Positions 12,707 to 20,863 of a stretch of DNA of 22,500 nt are shown here, piece after piece (within the stretch, counting starts at the first letter, position 1; each line of letters opens with the position of its first letter). The position numbers were made by a program, and so were the translations under genes. The notes under the pieces were generated by a model, which ran no database searches, was not told the origin of the DNA, and saw only the letters and a list, made by a program, of their open reading frames with translations. The stretch covers positions 1,015,918 to 1,038,417 of the forward strand of contig CAJNDS010002635.1 in the NCBI GenBank assembly GCA_905221605.1, given 5' to 3'. This DNA comes from Symbiodinium natans (Eukaryota; Sar; Dinophyceae; Suessiales; Symbiodiniaceae).

Positions 12707-13236
12707 CCGGTTTAGGGTTTAGGGTTCAGGGGATTGGGGTTTAGGTTTTAGGGTGCATAAGCGGCATAGGGTTCAAAAGTCCTATCCGTCCCACCCCCCC
12801 CCCCTAAACCCTAAACCATAAACCCTAAAACCTAAACCCTAAACCCTAAACCCCTACACCCCTAAACCCCTAAACCCTAAACCCCTAAACCCCAAACCCT
12901 AATTCAATCAAACCGGAATCCCGGAAGACGTAAGCCCGTGATCCTCCAAACCCAGACCCCAAAACTCAACATCACTTAACACCCCATAAACACGTTCTTA
13001 AGCTCCAACAGCCTAAAACCTACAAGCACTACAAGAGCCCCAAACCCTAAACCCTAAACCCCAAACCCTAAACCCTAAACCCCAAACCCCAAACCCAAAT
13101 CGCCCGGAACTGTCGGCCCCGAGGCCACGCCCTGCTTCCCAACGCCGATGCTCGCGTCCACCGCCTTCAGGGGTTTAGGGTTTAGGGTTTAGGGTTTAGG
13201 GTTTAGGGTTTAGGGTTTAGGGTTTAGGGTTTAGGG
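12707..13236. repeat. Telomere-type arrays upstream of gene 2
   Basis: TTTAGGG-like at 12707-12760, CCCTAAA at 12803-12905 and 13040-13100, perfect TTTAGGG at 13171-13236. No confirmed gene; an exon-like frame lies at 13099-13170. Confidence 0.8.
13099..13170 (-). other. Exon-like open frame LKAVDASIGVGKQGV…
   Basis: Twenty-four codons nearly all end in G or C (ASIGVGKQGVASGPTVPGDL). They lie between a degenerate CCCTAAA array and a TTTAGGG array, upstream of gene 2 on the same strand. The plus strand is open too. Confidence 0.22.
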
Positions 13237-13448
13237 AGTCCTACCGTGCCCTTGGCTTTCGGGGGTCCCTTTTGAAGGATCCCTCAGGGTATACAAGGGC
13301 CATATTCAAAGTATATTCAGGGGAACCGTTAGGGGTACAAGCTTAGGGCTGGGAATTCTGCCGGCGGGAGGGTTTCTGGACATGGTGGAAATCTTGTCGC
13401 AGGGATTTGGTTTAGGGTTTGGGCTTAGGTTTAGGGTTTAGGGTTGAG

Positions 13449-13563
13449 GGCTTACATGGACAGGACCAAAGTTTCGACCTGCCAAGACCTGAACATGTAC
13501 ATGTTGCGGAGTCGCGACATGTGGATTTAACATAGTCTACGTAGCGGAGAAGTTCATCCACCC
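13449..13563 (-). other. Exon-like open frame next to foldback element
   Basis: The frame reads VDELLRYVDYVKSTCRDSAT and continues Cys-rich (CTCSGLGRSKLWSCPCK). It begins at the edge of the 13557-13713 foldback element and could be an upstream exon of gene 2. The evidence is composition only. Confidence 0.25.
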
Positions 13564-13713
13564 GAACAAAATCACATCACTATCCCAAAGGATCCATGTA
13601 CCTATATATATAGTATATACTTGGGCCCTAAAGCTACTATATAGGAACCCCTTTAAGGCCCAAGTATATACTATATAGGTACATGGATCCTTTGGGTATT
13701 TTGTACGGGTGGA
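13557..13713. mobile_element. Family-3 foldback element, copy a
   Basis: TCCACCCG-A/T-ACAAAAT at both ends is inverted, followed by CCAAAGGATCCATGTACC, TATATAGTATATACTTGGG and a short centre. The arms are about 70 bp and nearly identical apart from an 11-bp insertion. A related copy is at 16676-16774. Confidence 0.8.
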
Positions 13714-13956
13714 GTCCTGGTGCGCCAGGAGTCTAAGGGGGATGGGGGCTTGGCCTTGCCATGCTTGCCTGAGTGTGCACATGATGCCTCTGGCTCGTGG
13801 GTCACTCTCGTAAATCGTAAATCGATATGGAGAGATGTAGGGAACGTGGCGTATCAGGACTGAACGATCCATGTGCTTCGGAACTTTGGGACTTAGTAGC
13901 CCTAAACCCTAAACCCTGAACCCTAAACCCTAAACCCTAAACCCTGAACCCACTTG

Positions 13957-14022
13957 TCATTTCGAGGACCGCACGTTGTTCGCCACGTTGCTGACACTCT
14001 TCCGCAGCTTCTTGCCAGACTC
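13957..14022 (-). CDS. REEP-like gene, last exon
   Basis: The frame reads ESGKKLRKSVSNVANNVRSS then K and a TGA stop. It is a hydrophilic basic tail typical of the cytosolic C-terminus of REEP proteins. The acceptor AG lies in a degenerate CCCTAAA tract (…CCCGAAACCCTGAAG|GAG). Downstream of the stop is a short unique sequence and then a CCCTAAA array. Confidence 0.78.
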   Translation of the reverse strand, partial: ESGKKLRKSVSNVANNVRSSK

Positions 14023-17000
14023 CTTCAGGGTTTCGGGTTCAGCTCGGAGGGTTTAGGGTTTAGGGTTTAGGGTTTAGGGTTTAGGGTTTAGGGTTTAGGG
14101 TTTAGGGCTAGGGCCTAAACCCCTCAAGCCTCAAACCCTAAACCCTAAACCCTTTCGCCTGAAAGCACTAGGGCTCAAACGTCTAAGCCCTAGCCCAAAA
14201 CCTAACCCTAAACCCTAAATGGGGGGAAGGCTGGTGCTGCCCTAAGCCGTGAGCCCTGCACCCTTTTGTTTAGGGTTTAGGGTTTAGGGTTTAGGGTTTA
14301 GGGTTTAGGGATTCTGTGGTGAGGCTTCGAGCTTTGGACCTCAAGAGGGCCCCAGAAACCAGGTGTTAGGGTTTAGGGTGTGGGGTTTAGGGCTTAGGCT
14401 TAGGGGTTTAGGGTGTGGGGTTTTGGGTTGATCGGGTAACCCTCCAAAACCCCAACTCCCAAAACCTCAACCACGCCGTCCTGAATTGTCTTGTCGATGG
14501 TGTCACGGTTGCGCTTCAAGAAGGGCGACACAAACCTAAAGGAGGGCTACGGGTTTCGGGGTTATATACTGTTGAAGGGTTAGAGGCGCTTTCTCATTTT
14601 CGTCTGTGGCGGTTGGGGTTTTGACCTGAACTTAGGCGTTGAGGGCGTTGAAGTGCAGCGTCGGCTGAATGCCTTTTCCATGCAGATACTGCGCACAATC
14701 TGTCCTTTGTTCAGGCACAATTACTACACCCTAAACCCTAAACCCTAAACCTGAAACCCTAAACCCTTTGTAGGTCAGCAGGATGAGGCGAGCAGGGTCT
14801 ACCAGGTTTCGTTCAAGGGCTTACAGGGTTTAGGGTCAATAGGGTTTAGGGTTTAGGGTCTAGGGCTCTCATAGAGTACAGGTTTGGGGCTTGGGGAGGT
14901 CAGGGTTTTAGCTGGTTCTCCTACAGCCATCTGCGTCCAGAAAGGAACCGCAAGAAAGCGAAACCAACCCATGTCATTGAATACACGTAGATATATATAC
15001 ACACATCTGTATCTCTCTCTACATATATATATATATATATATACGGGAAGGGAGGGAGGGAGGGAAAGAGAGAGACCCTAAACCCTAAACCCTAAACCCT
15101 AAACCCTAAACCCTAAACCCTAAACCCTAAACCCTAAACCCTAAACCCTACACCAGAAGGCTCGCTGCGGCCCTGCCGCCAGTTGTAAACGTGGTTAGCG
15201 CCACGCGTCTGCGGCACGTACCTTCAACCCGGGCACTCGAAAAAACCCAAAAACCCGAGACAAGGGTTCAGGTTTAGGGTTTAGGGTTTAGGGTTTAGGG
15301 TTTAGGGTTTAGGGTTTAGGGTTTAGGGTTTAGGGTTTGGGGTTTAGGGTTTAGGGTTTAGGGCTTAGGGTTTAGGGTATAGTGTGTAGGGTAAGCAAGC
15401 CCCTAAAACCCTAACAGCCCGAGTCTGAACCGTAAAGAATCTGAAACCCTGAGCCCTGAACAATAAACTCCAAGGGATTAGGGTTTAGGGTCTAAGGCAC
15501 GTTGGGTTGGAGAGGAAAGGCAAGGACACCCTGCGGGAACTCTAGGAATCGGGATTCCTTTTCTAGAGGTTGAAGGCGCTGAGGATGCCAGAAGCGAAGC
15601 GTACTCTACTTCGGATAACCGATTCGTAGTAGAGCATGTCTGCGGTTCATAGGGTTGATAGGGTTCAACCCTAAACCCTAAAACCCTAAACCCTATTCAT
15701 AGGGTTCATAGGGCTGAGAGTTGAAGGGTAGAGCTGTCCCCCTGCCCCCTTGTACTAACAGTGCTTAGTAGGGATTATAATGTGGGGGGGACCTGACAAT
15801 ATCCATGTTAAGGACTGTCAGCATAGGGGCGAGCATCCCAAGTTAGACCCTAGCATCCCAAGTTAGACCCTACTTGCTTCCAGGCTACAGATACATGAGC
15901 GTGCCGAGCTTTAGCCTCAGTTGCTGAGCTCAGAAGCCCCTAAAAAAGTGTACACTTTCAGTTCTATAGGGGATTTTAGTATCCCGAAAGTGTAAAGTGT
16001 ACTCACTCAGCTCCCAAGTAGCGGATAGTAGAACGGGACCCACACGACGACGTAGTAGAGCAGGCATTCGAAGGAGGTTATCGCGCCGACCACAATCCAG
16101 TAGGTGAGCCAGAACTGCATGCCTTGGGGATACAGGGGGTTGACACCCTAAACCCTGAAAGCATAAAACCCTAAAACCCTAAGACCCTGAAGCCCCCCCT
16201 GAAGCCCGCTGAAGCCGCCTAAAGCCCTAAAGCCCTAAAGCCCTAAAGCCCTAAAGCCCTAAAGCCCTAACACCCTAAACCCTGAACCTTAAGCCCCCAG
16301 ACCCTGACAACGAAAGCCCATGAGTGTAAGGATGGAAACAAAGGCCCTAAAAGCCCAAACCCTAAATCCCCGTTGGAAGTCCGTGCATGTCTTGAATGCT
16401 TTCCTCGGCTAACACCGGCCGCCCCCTCAAACTGCAAGGTAGCCCGACACTTAGGGTTTAGGGTTTAGGGTTTAGGGCTTAGGGTTTAGGGAAGGTTTCG
16501 GCTTGCTGCTGGACTGCTGAGGTTGAGGGTTTCAGCGTTTGTGGTGTAGCGGTATGTGGAATTGGGGCAAGGGTATGGTGAGACTCTCAACACCCCAGAC
16601 CCTCAACCCCTAAGCTATCCTAAACTCCGAAACCTCCCTGAAGGGTCCTAAACCCTAAACCCTAAACCCTAAACCCAAGTATGTACCTATATAGTACATA
16701 CTTGGGCCTAAAGGGGGTTCCCAAAAAGCAACTTGAGGGCCCCAGTATATGCCATACAGGTACATGGACCCTTAGGGCTCTATACCCTAAACCCCTGACC
16801 CCTAAATGCCTAAATCCCTATACGCCAGGAAGCTCCTCTTGAATCAAATATTCCAAAGAACACCTTCGCTCGCCAAGGGTCCCGAGGCTTTGCGGTACAC
16901 GTTGGAGTTGTCGTCCTTGGCAGCCCTAACCCCCTTCTTCCCCAAGTGACCTTGAACCTTGATGGTTTTGGGTTTAGTTTGTGTACATATGGGGGTTTCC

Positions 17001-17624
17001 GAAAATAGGGGTACCCTTTTTTGGGGTCCCTTTAGGGGATTCTATGCCATTTGGGGGCATAAAAATGGTACCCCTCCTTTTTTTGGAAAAGTTGCGCAGC
17101 TCGAAAACTGAAAGTCCTCAGTCCTTTAAAGGCCCGCTAAACCCTCAGCCTGTCGGTCTAAAGCACAGATGCTCTTAAGAGAAGCCTTGTTTAGGGTTAG
17201 GGTTTAGGGTTTAGGGTTTAGGGTTTAGGGTTTAGGGTTTAGGGTTTAGGGTTTAGGGTTTAGCGTTTAGGGTTTAGGGTTTAGTGTTTAGGGTTTAGGG
17301 TTTAGGGTTTAGGCTTGAGGGGTGAGGGTTTAGGGGTCCAGGGCTAGGAGGTACTGCAAAATCCTGGCATATACTGCTGCCTACCAGTCCCAGACTACAG
17401 GGCGCGCCGCCTCCAGGATGAGGTTGTGCCGGTTTCGCCAACGCGGAGAGTAGATTGAGCAGATGCTCAAGGAGGGCTGATGTGGTTTAGAGGGTTTAGG
17501 GTTTAGGGGTTTAGGGTTTAGGGTTTGGAGTTTAGGGTTTAGGGTCTACCCCTAGTTGTGCCGGGACGCGCCGTCCTTGATGTTCGCAAACTCCTCCACA
17601 GCCTCGTCAATGCACCGGTTTAGG

Positions 17625-17655
<31 letters not shown>

Positions 17656-18978
17656 TTTTTTTTTGGGGGGGGGGGGGGGGTTGAGCGTTTGAAAACGGCT
17701 CCTCAGCCCTTGATCGACGTCCTCTTACCCGACACCAAAGAGTCCAAAGAGTCTTGAACCTCTAAACCTCTGCTTTTGGAGTGGACCCTGGAGAAAAAAA
17801 AGGTATATACTTTTTACGTATCAGTAGCTGTAATAACTATAATTGATAGGAACCCAGAACCAAAAAAGTATTACGGTATAGTACTCTAAAACCCAGAAAC
17901 AGAGAGAGTCTTGTAACAGGGGCCCTAAACCCTAAACCCCAAACCCCAAACCCTACACCCTACACCCCTAAACCCTAAACCCTAAACCCTAAACCCTAAA
18001 CCCTAAACCCTAAACCCTAAACCCCTAAACCCCTAAACCCCTATGCAGCGTCCGGAGGGCCTTGAAGGATTCGAAGGCGGGAAACGCCACGCCGAAAAGA
18101 GTGCACCTCCGGAGCTCAGAGCTTGGAGATTCATGGTACTTGTTAACACATATCATAGGGTTTAGGGTTTAGGGTTTAGGGTTTAGGGTTTAGGGTTTAG
18201 GGTTTAGGGTTTAGGGTTTAGGGTTTAGGGTTTAGGGTTTAGGGTTTAGGGTTTAGGGTTTAGGGTTTAGGGTCACTGTACTTATAACCATAGGGCACTT
18301 AAGGGGCACAGTTATAAGTACAGTTATAATTGGTCAGTGAGCAGCGTGCACCTTCAGATCTCTGGAGGCCTTGGGCCGAAACCCCAGGTTAGGGCTTTAT
18401 TAGGGTTTAGGGTTTAGGGCTTAGGGTTCAGGGTTTAGGGTTTCGGGCTTAATTAGGGTTCAGGGTTTAGGCTTTAGGTCCTCTAAACCCTTAACCTACT
18501 ATGCTACAGCCGAAAAGTGCGAAAGAGCACCGAATAGCGGCTATAGAGTTCAGAAGTCCATGCTCACTCCGGGAAACTGCGAACTGTCATGCGAGGCTTG
18601 ACTAACGCTTCTTGAGATGACGTCCACTCGATCTCACGCCCTGAACCTACAGCGCGTTGTAGCCGAAACCTTCCCAGTTTTGCATGTCGTGTTTAGGTTC
18701 CGGAAGGTCCCCCCCAAGCCAGCCTCCTCCACTCTCCACTCGTCCCACCCACTAGGCCCTAAACCCTGAACGTTCAACCCTAAACCCTAAACCCTAAACC
18801 CTAAACCCTAAACCCTAAACCCCTAAACCCTAAACCCTAAACCCTAAGCCCTAAACCCTAAACCCTCAACCCTCAACCCTCAACCCTAACCTGCTATACC
18901 AAGGCACACCAGCTGTCCTCCGATGCCGTAGAGGAGGAACGTGGCTGCCAGCAGAAGAAAGCCGGACCCGACCACGAC
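13957..18978 (-). CDS. REEP/DP1/Yop1/HVA22-family ER-shaping membrane protein, multi-exon, 5' end not found
   Basis: Proteins of this family insert hairpin membrane segments into the endoplasmic reticulum and curve it into tubules. Exons in transcript order are 18978-18908, 18106-18053, 16925-16864, 16122-16019, 15914-15873, 15643-15609, 14535-14472 and 14022-13957 (stop TGA). Together they give the family order: first hydrophobic hairpin (FLLYGIGGQLV then CTLFGVAFPAFESFKALR), a KDD segment, the signature MQFWLTYW followed by a second hairpin ending PFYYPL, then KLGTLMYL, ADMLYYESVIR, FVSPFLKRNRDTID, and a basic Ser/Lys/Asn tail. I aligned these from memory with REEP5 and Yop1 (YPAY, QWLTYW, PFYY, GAELLY, PFFLKHE). 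Phases agree at 18908/18106, 18053/16925 (GA donor), 16864/16122 and 14472/14022. Two junctions around 15600-15915 stay unresolved and carry an in-frame TAG. The N-terminus before the first hairpin was not found. Family identity is strong, exact exon ends moderate, and intactness doubtful. Confidence 0.82.
14023..14471 (-). other. Intron of REEP-like gene with telomere-type arrays
   Basis: It holds TTTAGGG arrays (plus strand) at 14048-14108 and 14265-14310 and degenerate CCCTAAA at 14110-14215. Donor GTTGAGG and acceptor CCCTGAAG. Total 449 bp. Confidence 0.65.
14472..14535 (-). CDS. REEP-like gene, FVSPFLKRNRDTID exon
   Basis: Twenty-one codons encode FVSPFLKRNRDTIDKTIQDG and V. They match the end of the conserved domain (PFFLKHESQMD in REEP5). 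The acceptor is CTCCTTTAG and the donor is GTTGAGG. Phase 0 at the 3' end joins directly to the last exon. Confidence 0.82.
14536..15608 (-). other. Intron of REEP-like gene with several arrays and a TA/GA microsatellite
   Basis: CCCTAAA at 14728-14768 and 15076-15148, TTTAGGG at 14838-14862 and 15270-15385, and TATATA plus GGGA repeats at 14990-15075. Unique islands (14600-14725, 15150-15265, 15495-15600) have open minus-strand frames that do not fit the REEP protein. Confidence 0.55.
15609..15643 (-). CDS. REEP-like gene, ADMLYYESVIR exon
   Basis: ADMLYYESVIR matches the GA-x-x-LY-x-x-x-IR stretch that precedes the PFL segment in this family. A CCGCAG acceptor lies close to its start, but using it exactly would put it out of phase. 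The 3' end reads CGAAG|TAGAG, and no GT donor gives the right phase to the next exon. Identity is good and boundaries are uncertain. Confidence 0.6.
15733..15842. mobile_element. Family-2 foldback element, copy c
   Basis: CCCCCTTGTACTAACAGTGCTTA at the left is complementary to TAAGGACTGTCAGCATAGGGG at the right, followed by CATCCCAA. It lies between two exons of the REEP-like gene. Confidence 0.6.
15832..15871. repeat. Exact 20-bp tandem duplication
   Basis: AGCATCCCAAGTTAGACCCT occurs twice without spacer at the right end of the family-2 copy. Confidence 0.9.
15873..15914 (-). CDS. REEP-like gene, continuation of the core (KLGTLMYL), with in-frame TAG
   Basis: KLGTLMYL continues PFYYPL with no missing residue compared with PFYYMLKCGFLLW of REEP5. 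The frame then has TAG at 15885-15887 followed by PGSK, where the family has a loop of the LPQT type before GA. The stop may be a real nonsense change, or it may lie in intron if a donor GTATCT just before it is used. The codon CTA is present both here (15912-15914) and at the end of the preceding exon (16019-16021). Confidence 0.6.
15915..16018. mobile_element. 104-bp foldback interrupting the REEP core coding sequence
   Basis: The halves are inverted (TTGCTGAG… against CTCAGCTCCC, GTGTACACTTTC against GAAAGTGTAAAGTGTAC). The plus strand has TAG on both sides, so the coding strand has CTA on both sides, a possible 3-bp target duplication. Removing it exactly joins PFYYP-L to KLGT. It has no GT-AG edges. 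Confidence 0.7.
16019..16122 (-). CDS. REEP-like gene, core TB2/DP1/HVA22 exon
   Basis: Thirty-four codons begin MQFWLTYWIVVGAITSFE and end VVVWVPFYYPL. The WLTYW motif, the Glu inside the following hydrophobic hairpin and PFYY are diagnostic of the TB2/DP1/HVA22 domain. This exon is the anchor for the family call. The acceptor is CCCCAAG just above 16122. On its 3' side the frame meets a foldback element at 16018 rather than a clean donor. A good-looking GTGAGT lies further on, but only after an in-frame TGA. Confidence 0.9.
16123..16863 (-). other. Intron of REEP-like gene with GCCCTAAA octamers, arrays and family-3 copy
   Basis: Donor GTGTTC, acceptor CCAAG. It contains eight-base GCCCTAAA units (about 16212-16270), TTTAGGG at 16450-16493, CCCTAAA at 16648-16675, and the family-3 foldback 16676-16774. 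Confidence 0.65.
16676..16774. mobile_element. Family-3 foldback element, copy b
   Basis: GTATGTACCTATATAGTACATACTTGGGCC without its outer left end is followed by CCAGTATATGCCATACAGGTACATGG. A CCCTAAA array directly replaces the left tip. Confidence 0.6.
16864..16925 (-). CDS. REEP-like gene, linker exon with KDD motif
   Basis: The frame reads AAKDDNSNVYRKASGPLASE and sits where REEP proteins carry a short acidic linker (KEDD in REEP5) before QWLTYW. It is about 12 residues longer than in animal members. The acceptor is GTTAG and the donor is GAAG|GTGTTC. The last base plus GC of the next exon makes Gly, giving ASEG-MQFW without a frame break. Confidence 0.7.
16996..17090. mobile_element. 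Family-5 foldback element, copy b
   Basis: TTTCCGAAAATAGGGGTACC and GGTACCCCTCC-T7-GGAAAA are inverted, with an inner ATGCCAT/GGGCAT pair. It lies inside the longest REEP-gene intron. Confidence 0.65.
17624..17680. repeat. GT repeat, T26 and G16 composite homopolymer
   Basis: Consecutive runs (GT)n, T26 (17639-17664) and G16 (17665-17680). The C21-A17 run at 3642-3679 is the same T-then-G order read on the other strand. Confidence 0.9.
18053..18106 (-). CDS. REEP-like gene, exon with FPAFESFKALR motif
   Basis: The exon encodes CTLFGVAFPAFESFKALR and corresponds to the conserved G-x-x-YPAY-x-S-x-KA segment of REEP/HVA22 proteins. After CTCCG the intron starts GACGC and enters a TTTAGGG-type array within about 12 bases. 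A GA donor here joins in phase to the acceptor TTAG at 16926. Confidence 0.78.
18107..18907 (-). other. Intron of REEP-like gene (801 bp) with three telomere-type arrays
   Basis: Canonical GTGCC…CCGGAG. It contains CCCTAAA at 18770-18895 and TTTAGGG at 18395-18480 and 18158-18273. It also has a perfect 14-bp inverted repeat ACTGTACTTATAAC/GTTATAAGTACAGT at 18275-18288 and 18311-18324. Confidence 0.7.
18908..18978 (-). CDS. REEP-like gene, first hydrophobic segment exon
   Basis: The frame reads VVVGSGFLLLAATFLLYGIG then GQLV. This is a 20-residue hydrophobic stretch matching the position of the first membrane segment before the YPAY-like motif in REEP5/6. The donor GTGCC begins at 18907. Splicing to the acceptor CCGGAG at 18107 completes a Val codon and continues CTLFGV in frame. 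The 5' boundary is taken at a GAG acceptor just above 18978, but a start about 15 bases further up is also possible. Confidence 0.72.
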
Positions 18979-20490
18979 CTCACATCGGCTCAGGGACTTT
19001 CAGGGGTTTAGGGTTTAGGGTTTAGGGTTTAGGGCTTAGGGTTTAGGGTTTAGGGTTTAGGGCTTCGGGGTTTTTAGGTTTGGGGCTTTCGGGGTGTATA
19101 GGGTTTAGGGAATAGAGCTTGCAGGTGCGCAGCGGGCACCTGGTAGTATTGCCAAGGTTGTACCCCATGAAGATCTCCCCGCGCTCGTTTGACCGAGTCC
19201 GAAGAACGATAAACCCTAAACCCTAAACCCTAAACCCTAAACCCTAAACCCTAAACCCTAAACCCTAAACCCTAAACCCTAAACCCTAAACCCTAAACCC
19301 TAAACCCTAAACCCTAACCCTAAACCCTAAACCCTAATGGCCCTCCAGACTGACCTTCGATGCTATGTCAGCTCTGGACCACCGATCGTGGCGAGTTCAG
19401 CAGCCAAGCTCCGGCGTGATGATCGGTGGCCTAAACCCCAAAACCCAAAACCCAAAACCCTAAACCCTAAACCCTAAACCCTGAACCCTGAACCCTGAAC
19501 CCTGAACCCTAAACCCTAAACCCTAAACCCTAAACCAAACCCTGAACCTGCCTTTTGACCTGATGGAGCCTCAACTCGCACTCGGCTCACCAAGTGGAAG
19601 ACAAGAACCCTAAACCCCAAACCCCAAACCCCAAACCCCAAACCCTAAACCCTAAACCCTAAACCCTAACAAGCGTTCACACGTTTCGACCAACCGGGCT
19701 TAGGGCTTCAGCGGGATAAGGGCTCAGGGTTCATAATTCCTACAGGGTTTAGGGTTTAGGGTTTAGTTTAGGGTTTAGGGTTTAGGGTTTAGGGTTTAGG
19801 GTTATGGGTTTAGGGTTTAGGGTTTAGGGGCTTCGGGAGGTCAGCATCTAGACTGGGGCAAGTCTACGTTGAAGACCATCGCATGAAGTCACTTGGGTGC
19901 GTTTGGGGGCTGCTGTTTGTGGGGCCGCCAGGGCCTTATGCGGCAGCGACCTACAAAAAAACTGTCAAAAAATCCTGAACCCTACATGCCTAAACCCCTA
20001 TAATCCCCGAGATCCTAACTCCTGAACCCTACAAACTCTAAACCGAAAACCACACAACCCTACGCACGGGCTCTTCTTGGTACCCGAAGCTCGAAACTAT
20101 GAGGATGGCATGGAGGTAGGGTTTAGGGTTTAGGGTTTAGGGTTTAGGGTTTAGGGTTTAGGGTTTAGGGTTTAGGGTTTAGGGTTTAGGGTTTAGGGTT
20201 TAGGGTTTAGGGTTTATAGGTTCTATTGGAGGGTACAGGGTCTGTGTGGCATGGACCTTTAGGTATACTGTGAGGTTTTGTCCTTCTTTTAGACCCTAAA
20301 GGTCCAACGTACATAGGGTCTATGGGGTTTTCGGGGGTTAGGGCTCTGACCTCCGCAGGTCCTCATAATGTTAGGCTTGGGGGTAAACCCTAAACCCGAA
20401 ACCCCAACTCTCTGGGCATCCCCGGCGGGAGCTACTTGCAGACGCTCCGAAAGGGGCTTGATGAGGGGGATCTCGTTCCTGGGCGGTATG
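18979..20490. repeat. Mosaic of arrays upstream of the REEP-like exons
   Basis: TTTAGGG at 19003-19065, 19745-19830 and 20118-20216; CCCTAAA at 19210-19338, 19430-19545 and 19605-19672. Islands between may hold the missing 5' exons, but none could be tied to the family. An inverted pair TGGACCTTTAGG/CCTAAAGGTCCA at 20252-20306 is another small foldback. Confidence 0.7.
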
Positions 20491-20515
20491 GGGTTTAGGG
20501 CTTAGGCTCAACGGG

Positions 20516-20705
20516 TTGCTCAAACGAAGTGATACACATGCACCTCTTCCTTATGCCTCTCCCATGTCGCAAGCGAACACCACACACTCTTCCAAACCCT
20601 GCTGCTCGCATGACAACAACGTCGAGGGTCAGTTCGGTGTTGACCTGCAGCATCGCACGCCGGGCAGCAGGATCCCAACGAATGTAAGCTTCGGGGTTTA
20701 TAGGG
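20516..20705 (-). other. Exon-like open frame (EAYIRWDPAARRAMLQV…)
   Basis: About 60 stop-free codons have protein-like composition (LQVNTELTLDVVVMRAAGFG). The opposite strand is also open over the same bases, and no splice sites can be confirmed. It could be an exon upstream of gene 1 or chance. Confidence 0.25.
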
Positions 20706-20758
20706 CTTGGCTAGGCTTGAAGGACAAAAGCAGGACTGACATCTGAAGCTTGCGGGAG

Positions 20759-20857
20759 CTAGTTCTCCCTTTGGTAGGAAAACTTCTTAGACTTTGGCAC
20801 CAGCGAAGTAGCTGATTGCAAAGTTGACTGCTGTTGCATGCATGTGCGCTGAGCCAT
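20759..20857 (-). CDS. Possible first exon or small ORF, 32 codons
   Basis: An ATG-to-TAG frame reads MAQRTCMQQQSTLQSATSLV followed by PKSKKFSYQREN. A GTGCCA that could serve as donor follows ATSL, so it may be a first coding exon, possibly even of the REEP-like gene downstream. It lies in one of the longest stretches free of telomere-type repeats (about 20490-20990). There is no homology support. Confidence 0.28.
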   Translation of the reverse strand: MAQRTCMQQQSTLQSATSLVPKSKKFSYQREN

Positions 20858-20863
20858 GGCAAG

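Larger units (their letters stand above)
13237..13956. other. Intergenic stretch between genes 1 and 2 with foldback and arrays
   Basis: A unique stretch at 13237-13400, a short array near 13410-13450, the foldback element 13557-13713, then about 180 bp with a stop-free minus frame (RHVPYISPYRFTIYESDPRA) of unknown meaning, and CCCTAAA at 13898-13950. Confidence 0.4.
16926..18052 (-). other. Longest REEP-gene intron (1127 bp), telomere arrays and family-5 element
   Basis: GA donor, TTAG acceptor. It contains CCCTAAA at 17924-18040, TTTAGGG at 17488-17548 and 17190-17330, a GT/T26/G16 composite at 17624-17680, and the foldback 16996-17090. Unique islands (17340-17480, 17549-17620, 17681-17923) show open minus frames that do not belong to the protein. 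Confidence 0.6.

Noticed and set aside
13537-13872. Minus-strand open frame of 111 codons
   Set aside because: It runs straight through the palindromic family-3 element. The part above it might be coding, but the whole frame is not credible as one protein.
16981-17178. Plus-strand 65-codon frame
   Set aside because: Most of it is the family-5 foldback element, and the other end is an unassigned island.
17340-17620. Attractive minus-strand frames (RCIDEAVEEFANIKDGASRH, NLILEAARPVVWDW) between REEP exons
   Set aside because: The REEP exons join in phase without them, and each ends in a stop within the intron. Stop-free runs of 20-30 codons are common by chance in this GC-rich DNA.
18647-18700. 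Frame HDMQNWEGFGYNAL followed by stop
   Set aside because: It lies inside the canonical GT-AG intron 18107-18907 and does not fit the protein.
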